Source: Pycnopodia helianthoides
Taxonomy: Eukaryota > Echinodermata > Asteroidea > Forcipulatida > Asteriidae
DNA length: 64,000 bases
NCBI GenBank assembly: GCA_032158295.1
Contig: CM063249.1
Location: 12,561,578 to 12,625,577, forward strand
Reading direction: 5' to 3'
Part shown: in pieces, positions 13,865 to 24,000 of the stretch
How the letters are laid out: each line of letters opens with the position of its first letter
Numbering within the stretch: position 1 is the stretch's first letter
Translations under genes and position numbers: made by a program
The notes under the pieces: generated by a model
Told to the model about the DNA's origin: nothing
The model's database searches: none
Seen by the model: only the letters and a program-made list of their open reading frames with translations

Positions 13865-13936
13865 GGGCCCAATTTCATGGCTCTGCTTACCGTAAGCGCA
13901 GAATTCGGCGGTAAGCAGAGCCATGAAATTGGGCCC
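13865..13936. repeat. 72-bp minimal palindrome of family E
   Basis: There are two perfect 27-bp arms (GGGCCCAATTTCATGGCTCT continuing GCTTACC, and its exact inverse) around an 18-base centre with GCGCAGAATTCGG. It directly abuts the family D element to its left. It is the shortest complete member of the GGGCCCAATTTCAT-ended group in this window. Confidence 0.85.
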
Positions 13937-14270
13937 AGATTGTGTGGGTTTCCCTCTATTTGAGGTTTTCCTTTCCACATAATTTCTTCATTGTCTCCTA
14001 CTCATGCTGTTATTGGCGCTAATTGCACTGTTGGATGTGTAATGATATAAATAAATAGATAATCATTCTACCAAACTAATATGCCATGAGCTTGATGTAG
14101 AATGCCATATCTATTAGTCCAAATAAATGAGTTGTAGAGATTGCTTATCAATGCTCCGGCCCCGGTCGATCAGTGATGATGATTATATGGTGGCTACTCA
14201 TTTAGCTGATATATTGACTAATTCGCAAATAAACTCACTCACAAAAAAATGATACCAACGATTAGTAATT

Positions 14271-14625
14271 TTAAAGCACACGGACAACAGTGGTATTTGC
14301 CAAAGACCAGTATTCTTGCTTGTTGTGACATAACATCTACATGAAACACCAAACTGTGAAAGTTTAAAGCTCAATCGGTCACTGGAGTCACGAGAAAACG
14401 GTGAAAAGCTCCATTGTATGCTTTCACCGTTTTCAAACATCGGGGTTTTGTTCTCGCGTGATGAAAACTAACCGTTTTTATTTCTCAAACAAAAAAAGCA
14501 TTTCAGGCAGAAATATTTCAAGGGAAGTTTGCCACCACGACCATCTTTGTACCGCGTAAGTTTTGTGCAAATCTGTGAGCATTTTTTGTTCAATCTTAAC
14601 CAATGTTGTGCACACCCTTTCAAGG
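14271..14625 (-). repeat. TTAA-superfamily MITE, family C
   Basis: It starts with TTAA at 14271 followed by AGCACACGGACAACAGTGGT. The far end near 14600-14625 has the inverted ACCAATGTTGTGCACACCCT, with the right TTAA eroded. Internal landmarks are CTCAATCGGTCACTGGAGTC, ATTTCAGGCAGAAATATTTC and AAGTTTTGTGCAAATCTGTG, shared with families A and B. Confidence 0.65.
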
Positions 14626-15850
14626 TAACTACATGAAGACAAAGACCTGACAATTTGGGGGTGGGGGGTGGGGGTTTAAAGAATGTTATCAGAAATTATT
14701 AATTATTTTCTTGAGAATTGTACAAAGAAAGCATTTTGTGAATGTTAGTAAGGCGTTATTGGGTTGTGTTATGTATTTGTAAAAAAAAAAAAAAAAAACA
14801 GTCAAATTTGCAATATTTTATTGGAAGAAAAAAAGGTGGCCTTTCCAGTGTTCAGTGTAGGGAAAATATGTATAATATTGTGAAATTTATTCCTGATGGT
14901 TTTTTGTTTTTATTATCACAATAGAAGGTAGTCCAAGTAAACCTGTTAAAGATCATGTGCCAACTAAATCAACTCTTGTCTTAACTTTTTTTTTAAACTA
15001 TCTTTTGAGATTTAGAAATCTTACCCGTGTCTGACTCAGAAAAAAAGGCGACTTTACTGCTTCAAAATAATGTGAAAATTAACACAGCATCTAAAGTTGT
15101 TCTTTGTGAAATTAAATGTGACGAAATTTGCATGAATTAGTGAATCCATTCTACCTATTTTCGTTACATTACCGTATTTTGTATACTAGTATTAGTCGAT
15201 ACTGGTACAGAGTAATTCATTTTCAACAGTGTATTGTGTAGCGTAATACGTTAACCACGAGTAGTGGCATTGCGTTCATGAAATAGTGCAGTATCGAATA
15301 GTGCAGTATCGAATAATAAATCAATCAAATGCCGATGCTACTGAGGTTGTTGTACTTTTGAAGTTCTTTTAAAATAACGATTCCAGATTGTGTGTACTTA
15401 AGTTGATTTGGGATCTTCTGCCAGGGATGAGACATTTTAGACTTTTAAAAAAATGTAAACACTATGAAAAAGTAGCTGTTATTTCTTTAGATACAATAGC
15501 AATTCTGCTCTTTGATCTACTTCTCTTAGTGCTGAGGATACTTTATATAAGCATTTTGTCAGCTTGTTACCATGCTCTCCATGCCGCTGCCTTACGAGCC
15601 TTGATGTCCTTGGCATTGCTGTCCATAAGGGATCAAGTACTTAAAGTTACGGTAGATTCGTTTTTATAGGCAGAATTATATAGAAAGAAAACGTGATGCT
15701 ATTCCATGCCCGATATGGGGTATGTGGAGGGTATCCCCCAACCGAATGTTCCCATCTTCTTGTAAAAAAGGACACCCCCAATGAAGACACAGGGGGGTAG
15801 GATACTACTACCTTGCCCAATATCGAGTACCAATAAAGATTCTCTCATAG
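14626..15850. other. Intergenic DNA, nothing recognised
   Basis: AT-rich sequence with an A-run at 14781-14798 and a short local duplication of GCAGTATCGAATA near 15290-15315. A hydrophobic 93-codon plus-strand frame (15388-15669) lacks splice context or family motifs and is not called. Confidence 0.4.
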
Positions 15851-16293
15851 GGGCCAGACTATTTTGCCCTCAGAGCCTCGAGTCGGTTACATTTATTTGA
15901 AAGGCGAAAAAAAGGTCTGCACCAGTATTTTTGGACCATACAAAAAATAAATTTCAGAGATGAGACTATAGAAACAAAGTTGGTTTATAAGACATAAATT
16001 TTCGCACCTCGGGTTTTTCTCATCAATGAATGAGAATCAAGTTCGGGAGCATCTGTTTTATTTTCAAAAGTCATCATTTTGCTCTTATTTCTTGAAATAG
16101 TTGTCTGCTTTAAAAGATGTTATTTCCTCCTTCATAATCAGTGTGAGTCAGATCCCTACACTAACAAAACTTGGGCCAGACTATTCTGCCCTCAGAGCCT
16201 CGATTTAGTTAAATTATATTGTACAATTGGGGGAAACCAAAAAGTCTGCACCAGTATTAAAATAAACCACCGAAAGATGAATTCACAGATGAG
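15851..16293. repeat. Diverged direct repeat, about 320 bp apart
   Basis: CCAGACTATT-TGCCCTCAGAGCCTCGA occurs at about 15855 and again at about 16174. Each is followed by GGTCTGCACCAGTATT or AGTCTGCACCAGTATT and an AGATGAG-type stretch. The second copy runs into the start of the large duplicated segment. Confidence 0.55.
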
Positions 16294-18361
16294 GCAAAAT
16301 GTTGGTTTTTATAATATAATTTATTCCTATTATTAAACATACTTTAATTGCTGCAGTAATTAGTGTTTCCGAACTTAGATAAAACCAGGGTTCATGATGA
16401 TGGACAGTGGGAGAACCCTGGTTTAAGTAAAATATCCAATTGGGATTTTTTCCCCAGTGAAAGGTCCTTCTGTAAAACAAAAAACTGGTGGCATATCTCA
16501 TCACCGATTAGTAAATAATTAAACCCCGTTATTTCTGAATTATTTGTCATAGATTCTAATGAATTCCAACTGGTCTTATAAAGCCAGAACAACCACTTGC
16601 AGTTTGAAGCGTGTGATTGACAGATGAGCCTAATATGCAAAACTAGATCCATGATTTTGATTTGTGAATCAAAATCATGACGGTTACGATTATAAAAATC
16701 ACTTTTTAGATACCAAGAATCAAGATGGTTTAAATCAATCTCCTTAAAGAAAACCAAATCTACCCACAAATTCCATTAAGTTTTACCAAAACTAAGATCT
16801 TGTTCATTAACCCAGACCAGTAATATAACCGCATTGGAGTAGGGGGGAGAGGACAGTCAAGGTCAACTGATGTCAAAGTTCACGTGATGATCTCACAAAT
16901 TCATTGACCCTTGCATGCAACACCCCTTTCGAAATCTCTCAACTGATTTTTCTACAAGCTTCTTGAGAAATGACCCGATGGTAACTTAGGGGGGTACACC
17001 TCCTCCCTTCCCACTCCAACTTAGCTACGGTACCGGTTACCCACCTGGCTGTGAGTAAACTCAAGCCGGTGTTCGGACTCAAACAATGGAATCATGTGCG
17101 TTTTTGGTTATACTTCAAATTCCTTCACTCCACAAAAAATATATAATCGCAATGAGTGGCAATCTTTACTGGTTGAAAGAAAGCCGCCGGTAGTTTCTTT
17201 CTGTCTGTTCGGAGTCATGGCACGACAGAGCAAAAGTACCGGTTGTAATGTAAATATCATTCGCAGATGATGACAACTAAAAAAATAATGATTAAAAGAC
17301 ATTGAAGTCTTCATCACACTCCTATGTGTGGTAAATACTGAGTACAATGTGTACAAGATGAAGGGGACTTACGTGGCAGTGAATTTATGCTGACTCTACT
17401 TAGATAGAAGACAAAAGTGCCGCATCCAAAGACAGAACTCGAAAACGTCTCTGGGTATTTTGAATTTCTCGGAGAGAAAAATGAAAGAGTCGCTGTGGGA
17501 TCTGTGGGAAAGAGTAGATACCGGAATCTACTCTCGACTGTTCAAGGATGAAGTTATTGTGAGATTGCATTGTGGGCTGGCTCCAGGACTGATCGGCTCA
17601 AGTCCAAGTCATTGCCGATGGTCGGCGAGCAGTGTGATAAAAAAAAAAAAATCAAAAAAAAAAAAAAATCAAAAAAAAAAATCAATATCAATTTATCAAT
17701 AATAAAAACAATAAATAAAAAACAGAAGAGAATATGTTTGCTTTTACCTAGAGAGAGAAAAAATGTTATAAAGATTGCGAGATTTTGTAGTTGTGTGATC
17801 TTGAAAAGAGTAGGCCTACTCTTGTCAAGTTCATTTATGATGAGATGAAAATTATGCGCAATAATTTTCATTTCAAACGTCAGCCTATGTCAGCTTCACC
17901 ATCATTAGCTTTAGACCAAGAAAGTTGACAAATTCAGTTGGGTGTTTCTAGATCGACAACCAAATAAAGAAATAAAAAAATAATAATAATAGAACAAAAT
18001 ATAGTAAAACTACCTGAAGATGGGTATACACGTCTGTCGAAAGACGTTATGTCAAAAGCAATAAATAAAAAATAAAAAAATAAAAAAAACCAAGACGAAA
18101 AAATAATAAAAATAAAAAAAATAAAAAAACTTGAACAGCAGTCGAATGGTTTATTTTAAAGTGTTTGTATTGAAATGGAACACCCAAGCTCTAAAGTTGA
18201 ATGCGGATATTTACATTAAAAGAAGAAAAGACAGATTGTTGATGTCGTTGCTATGCAATGGCATCCAGATGTTCAGCTCAAGAAAGTGGACAAAGGAATT
18301 CCAAACTATCGGGAAGTATTCTCAAAGATAAAGTCTGTGCTCGAGGTACGGCTATTGGTTT

Positions 18362-18403
18362 GCCTCGCTTTGAATCTGGTACTGCCAGAAGCGAGGCAAA
18401 GAA
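18362..18403. repeat. Hairpin with GCCTCGCTT arms (second copy at 26093-26134)
   Basis: TTTGCCTCGCTT and AAGCGAGGCAAA are 12-bp arms around GAATCTGGTACTGCCAG. The arms resemble the hairpin at 12721. It lies downstream of the minus-strand gene's stop and is preserved in both segment copies. Confidence 0.45.
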
Positions 18404-19119
18404 GAAAACACCGCACCCCTAGAGAACTTTGAGAATAAAACCCAAGAATTTGACCCTTTTTTTTACAATCGAGCTGTGACAAATGAAGACAATCAAGTTA
18501 ATCTGCCTTTTCCCCTTAACCGAGATCTCAACGAAAACAATTGGATATAAAGCCAACCGAGTTTTGTTAACCCTTCTGCCAGAGCGCGGAAAACAAATAA
18601 AACAGCAATAACCTAGACGACCGGGAACTAAAAACAACCAAATGAAAGGAAACTTTTTGGTGCAAGAAAACTCTGACGAAGCTGACATGCGCTGCTAACC
18701 TAAGATGTACTTGACTTTTTCAACGTCAAGTACCATAAATATTAATTCCTATATCTATATATAAATTTCAAATAAAACGACCGGCCGAAAAACAAATGGT
18801 CTTGAAATATCCCAGATAAAATTTAATTGAATCAGTTTGCCTAGTTGCACTTTTTGTGCACTGATTTCCTATAAAAACCTACGTCACTACACTTCATTCT
18901 TAATAATATTATACTGAATTGATCATCACACTGCATTATATAACAACTGGTCTAAAACAAAGTAACAGCCTAGAGCCAGCACCAAATTGCTGAAGAAAAA
19001 GACAAAAGGAAAAAAAGAAGAAGCATCGTCAGCATAAATGGCTGCCATTCCTAAATGCAGCGGTATGTTTAATAAATCCAGGACCGTTGTAGAGGCTAAG
19101 TCTTGCAAGTGGTGATTAA

Positions 19120-22100
19120 CTAGTTGAAGAGAGGGACGCCCTGTTGGAAGAGCTCCATCTGGTGGGCGAGCATCTGCTCTTGTAGTTCCGGAGGGATGCT
19201 ATCCAGGAACTATAGTGATGAGGGAAAAACGAAACAGTGGCGGGAAATTCAAAACTGGACAAGACAGGATAGTGGCATATTCAAGTTAAATAACGAGTGA
19301 TTTGATGAGAGAAACAAAGCATATGGATTGGAAATGAGTCTGGGAAGGAGAACTTACACAATTAAGTTAGAAAACGATGGAATTTAAAACATTGTCGAAG
19401 AGCTCTTTGATGAAGGAAATTAAAAGGATTCAATACATATGACAAGGACGATTGGAGAGAAGGGCAATAGGGATAAATAGGGGCATTTGATGAGATGATC
19501 TGGGGGGAAATATCAACGGTTGTGACAATAGAATGCAAACTATATAGACTCCCAGTTATGTTTGTCATTAAGAAGCACCAATTTTGTCAAAATGTTTGGT
19601 TTGGAATACAAAAGTTTAAATTTATTTGGGGAATTACTAATAGTACTGTGACTCCAATTCAAACTGTGATGAGAATTTAGATAATTGTTTCCCCTGTTGT
19701 ATTTTATTTACCTCGTCCGAGTTGAGAACGACGAATCCCGGTCCTTCTCCTGCGGCCATACCCAGGAGTTCAGGCATGTTGATATCTGCCTCATCAGGCT
19801 CCTCGGCATCCTGAAAAAAAATAAACAAATAATTCAGAAACATTATTTTGTTAATTGTCGTAGTTTGAGATTGGTTCATCGCCGTGACCGTCGTTCATTC
19901 AAATCCTTTCACCATCACAGAGTATATCACTATCTAACTAGATTGCTTTACGAGTACTGTGTGCTTTTTTTTTTTTTTGAAATATATATTTTTTAAACAG
20001 GTAACAGTGTTACGATATTTTGTAATTGAAGCATTTTTTGCTTTATACAAAAGTCAAAATAATCTTGAGACTAGAAGCCACTTTTATTAGTATGATAAGT
20101 ATTGCAAATTAAAGTGAGCCTTCGAACACCAGTTCGATTTCAATATTACTTGAAATGAAATCAATAAAGTTATTCTTTTTTAAACATGCTTTTTTTACCA
20201 CACCATCAAAATTTATTAGTATGATAAGTATTAATGTATATTCGGTTTGCGGTAACACCATGTGTGTTACCGCACGTGGTGTTACCGCAAACCGAATATA
20301 CATTGATACCTCACCATGCAATGCCTTAAAAACCATGATAAGTATTACAAATTAAAGTGAACTTTCGAATACCAGTTTGATTTCAATATTACTTTAAATT
20401 GAAATCAATACAGTGCCTGGATCGTCCCAAGAAGTTCTCGGCATCGCTCAGAGCCTCAATGGGATTGTCCTGTAAGAGAGTAATCATTTAAGCAGTGGTC
20501 ATGTTCCCCATGGCTAGTAATGTTCGATGAATCAAGATGAAGAAGGGGCCAGACTATAAGTGTCAAGCCTCATGTTGATGGATGAGGTTGTAAGGAACTT
20601 GGGGATTTGAGTTGAGATAGTTTGCTGTAATTTGGCTTCGAAGTCAACCAGATGGAGTGGTTGGGTTTAGATTTTCCTTGGATATCAATGTTCATTTAAT
20701 CAAGATGAAGAAGGGGCCGGACTAGTATGAAGCCTCAATTTGATGGATGAGGGTTGTATAGAAGGAACTTTGAGGTTTGAGTTGTTTAGTTTGCTGTAGT
20801 TTGGCTTCGAAGTCAACCAGATGGAGTGGTTGGATTAGATTTTCCTTGGATATCAATGTTCATTTAATCAAGATGAAGAAGGGGCCAGACTAGTATGAAG
20901 CCTCAATTTGATGGATGAGGGTTGTATAGAAGGAACTTTGAGGTTTGAGTTGTTTAGTTTGCTGTAGTTTGGCTTCGAAGTCAACCAGATGGAGTGGTTG
21001 GGTTAGATTGTCTTTGGATATCAATGTTCATTTAATCAAGATGAAGAAGGGGCCAGACTAGAATGAAGCCTCAATTTGACGGATGAGGGTTGTATAGAAG
21101 GAACTTGGAGGTTTGAGTTGTTTAGTTTGCTGCAATTTGACTTCGAAGTCAACCAGATTGAGTGGTTGGGTTAGATTTTCCTTGGATATCAATGTTCATT
21201 TAATCAAGATGAAGAAGGGGCCAGACTAGTATGAAGCCTCAATTTGATGGATGAGGGTTGTATAGAAGGAACTTGAGGTTTGATTGTTTAGTTTGCTGTA
21301 ATTTGGCTTCGATCAACCGATGGAGTGTTGGATTAGATTTTCCTTGGATATCAATGTTCATTTAATCAAGATGAAGAAGGGGCCAGACTGTATGAAGCCT
21401 CAATTTGATGGATGAGGGTTGTATAGAAGGAACTTGGAGGTTTGAGTTGTTTAGTTTGCTGTATTTTGTCTTCGAAGTCAACCAGATAGAATGGTTGGGT
21501 TAGATTTTCCTTGGATATCAATGTTCATTTAATCAAGATGAAGAAGGGGCCAGACTAGTATGAAGCCTCAATTTGATGGATGAGGGTTGTATAGAAGGAA
21601 CTTGGAGGTTTGAGTTGTTTAGTTTGCTGTATTTTGTCTTCGAAGTCAACCAGATAGAATGGTTGGGTTAGATTTTCCTTGGATATCAATGTTCATTTAA
21701 TCAAGATGAAGAAGGGGCCAGATCTAGTATGAAGCCTCAATTTGATGGATGAGGTTGTATGGAAGGAACTTGAGGTTTGAGTGGGTTGTTTGGTTTAACT
21801 AAGCCTCTCTTTATAAAACTCTTATTCTTATTTTGTTATTTTCTACAACTTATGAACACAAAAAAGTAAGTAATTTTAAAAAGTGTAATTAAAAAGCAGG
21901 CGAAAAAGTAAATAACAGGAAGCATTGAAATCAAAAAAAGTTACGAGGAAGATGTTTGAAGTCCAAGGACTTATGAAACACTCCCTTTGACCCCCTCCCC
22001 CCCCCTCCCCAGAGAAACACATTGTCATGGGGATGAACCACTAAGGCAAGAAGTTGGGTACGAACCTTCAACTCCTGTCGAACAATCTCAATGGCCTTTT

Positions 22101-22965
22101 CCCTGATCTTCTTCTCTCTGATCAGATCCTCAGAGATGGTGTCATCATGGAACGATCCACCGTGGAGGATGTCGGCCACCTTGCGGGGCAAACTTGGGGT
22201 GAAGTTTTGAGACATGAGTTCAATCATTGATAATAAAGTGGAACAAACGAAGGCACGAACAATATGTGCCTATAGACCCCTCCCACTAAGCCACAGATCT
22301 CCAGAAATAACCTTCTCCTGCTCGGCCCTTTGGACAAAAAAGTACCATGGAACATCTCACAATATCCACATTGCTCAAAAGTACTGATACTGGTATTCTC
22401 AGCGAAACATTTGTTTTCGTTCTTCGCACAGTAATAAGTAAATAAGAAATTATACTCACCCACTGTCGACGTCACTTTCATTGGTCTCCCTAAAAGTGAA
22501 CATTTTAAGGGGAAATAGAATCAATGCAAACAAAATAATAGTCAAAATGGTAATTCAGAATATCTCTTCGAAAGTCTGTTAATTAAAGTTTTAGATTCTA
22601 GATTCAATGGAGTTAAAGTAATGAATTGTCATTTTCATATTTCTCAACTTTGTGAAGGCTAATAATTTTCGTTTCGACCCAGTCCTTTTGTCGTAACTTG
22701 ACAGTTCTTAAAAAAAGTGGAAGAATATAACAGTATGAAAGTTAATAAAAATGGAAAATTATGCAAGAAAGATTGACAAAAGAAAACAAACGCAAAGTAT
22801 TTGTAAATATTCCTGGGCATTTGATAATTGAGTTTGACTTATTGCTTACATGATCTCCTCATCATGTTGATCCTGAGCTTGTCTTCCTCTTGACGTCGAT
22901 TGAGGTACCAGGTTGCACCCACAGCGATTGCTGCAGTAGCAGCCATCAGCAAGTAACTAAATTTA
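19120..22965 (-). CDS. Unrecognised, probably membrane-anchored acidic protein, segment copy 1 (broken)
   Basis: Six minus-strand exons are supported by splice sites and matching phases: 22850-22956 (or to 22965 with an alternative acceptor), 22460-22489, 22066-22192, the remnant 20413-20469, 19712-19810 and the terminal 19120-19209. The first encodes a hydrophobic segment YLLMAATAAIAVGATWYLNRR, a likely transmembrane anchor, followed by charged QEEDK. Later exons encode LPRKVADILHGG, EDLIREKKIREKAIEIVRQE, DNPIEALSDGRE, INMPELLGMAAGEGPGFVVL and LDSIPPELQEQMLAHQMELF, ending PLFN-stop. I do not recognise the family. Two defects break this copy: the first exon is one C short in a C-run, shifting frame before the 30-nt exon, and the fourth exon has a 1-bp loss plus a deletion of about 134 bp that removes its 3' half and donor. 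The N-terminus lies upstream. Confidence 0.6.
20233..20304. repeat. Long near-perfect hairpin in the intron (copy 1)
   Basis: The arm AATGTATATTCGGTTTGCGG continues TAACACC before its first mismatch, giving at least 27 perfect base pairs with the right arm; GTGTTACCGC is repeated inside the loop. A second copy lies at 27965-28036. It lies in the intron before the exon at 19712-19810. Confidence 0.75.
20510..21800. repeat. 168-bp tandem repeat in the intron, copy 1
   Basis: The unit contains TTGGATATCAATGTTCATTT, GATGAAGAAGGGGCCAGACT, AGCCTCAATTTGATGGATGA and TTCGAAGTCAACCAGATGGA. TTGGATATC recurs at 168-bp spacing (20678, 20846, 21014). About seven units are present and some have short deletions. 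It lies between exons 20413-20469 and 22066-22192 of the minus-strand gene. Confidence 0.9.
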
Positions 22966-23169
22966 CTGATATATGCAAGAGTAAACAAATTGTTTACGTA
23001 AGGGCCAGCTGGCATTCAGACCGATGGCAATTTAAATATGAAAACCCTTTCGATCTACAAGCATTTTACCTTGAGACGAATAGTGATTCTTAATCATAAG
23101 TCTGGTTTGTTAAAATATGCGGCTGTTTGTTTGGTGTTTTTTTTTTAATTTTTTTTATTATTATTATTA

Positions 23170-23885
23170 TTATATATTTACACAGCAATTCAACCCATCA
23201 CTCCCCACTCCCTTCAACTATTATGCCTACTCGCCATATTTATTCAGAAACTCCCAATTCCAAACCATATATACTATGTCCCACCTCATCCAATTGCCTC
23301 AAAATATCAGAATTTTTCTTCAACATAACTTTCCTAGCGACCCCAACCACTATTCCAGTTTCGGCCACCAACCACCACCCAATCATCTACTCGCTGATCC
23401 CCCATTCTCTTTCCCACTCGACCATCCCTATATGACCAGATTCGATCACCCACCAACACCTTTCCCTTTAACCTCTATATACTCACAGGCCCTGTTTAAC
23501 ACCCATCGCCCCAAACTCACCCTTTTGCCAATTCCTATTTTCACCAAACCTATCTGCTAACTACTGCCCTCTTTCACCCAATCCACCTACTCAGCATTCC
23601 TACCCAGTCACTTCACCCGTCAAACCATCCAACCATCCTCACCCCAAAAAACAAAATAAACAAAAACCTTTCCAAAAAGGCCCCAAACAACCACAAACAA
23701 CCATTCATCTGTATACCACTAACTTTCCATCTACCACACATTATACATAATTTTGTATCAACCAGCCAAACCCTCGATTTGCTATTTACCAATCCTTCCA
23801 ACAAAAAATACACCCATCATTTTCTCATCAAATGATCCGTCATATTCACCGACCCTCCCCTCCCTCTTTGTACAAGTAACAAACC
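23170..23885. repeat. Strongly G-poor, C/A/T-rich tract, copy 1
   Basis: About 700 bases have very few G on the plus strand and many CCC, CCA and ACC words. The asymmetry leaves a 147-codon frame open (23117-23560) that is Pro/Ser/Phe/His-rich and frameshifted in the second copy, so I do not call it coding. The origin is unknown; a decayed C-rich simple repeat or organelle-like strand-biased insert are both possible. Confidence 0.6.
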
Positions 23886-23900
23886 CCATTCGTCGTAACG

Positions 23901-24000
23901 NNNNNNNNNNNNNNNNNNNNNNNNNNNNNNNNNNNNNNNNNNNNNNNNNNNNNNNNNNNNNNNNNNNNNNNNNNNNNNNNNNNNNNNNNNNNNNNNNNNN
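23901..24000. other. Assembly gap of exactly 100 N
   Basis: The run of 100 N is a typical placeholder for a gap of unknown length. It falls exactly between the end of segment copy 1 and the start of copy 2. Open frames crossing it are meaningless. Confidence 1.

Larger units (their letters stand above)
13311..14062 (+). repeat. tRNA-headed SINE (family G) split by nested insertions
   Basis: The head has A box TGGGCTCAGTGGTTTC and B box GGTTCGAATCC (near 13360). It is interrupted at 13383-13632 by a family E palindrome, resumes as GGTTTTCAGTCCCTACCTGG, is interrupted again at 13675-13936 by family D plus a mini-E element, and resumes from about 13940 with GTTTTCCTTTCCACATAATT to an AT-rich tail. 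The uninterrupted paralogue at 35842-36075 gives the expected order. Confidence 0.7.
16294..23900. repeat. Large duplicated segment, copy 1 (ends at the gap)
   Basis: This segment matches 24001-31755 essentially end to end, starting GCAAAATGTTGGTTTTTATA and ending ATTCGTCGTAACG. Differences are single-base changes, 1-2 bp indels, homopolymer length changes and a few larger indels. Its right end is exactly the N gap, while its left end continues into unique sequence. See the finding on false duplication. Confidence 0.95.

Noticed and set aside
15388..15669. Hydrophobic 93-codon frame resembling a small membrane protein
   Set aside because: Leu/Ile-rich frames arise easily in AT-rich DNA. There are no borders, no homologue recognised and no neighbours to support it.
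23117..23560. 147-codon Pro/Ser/His-rich frame
   Set aside because: It is kept open only by the lack of G, it is frameshifted in the second copy, and it has no domain signal.
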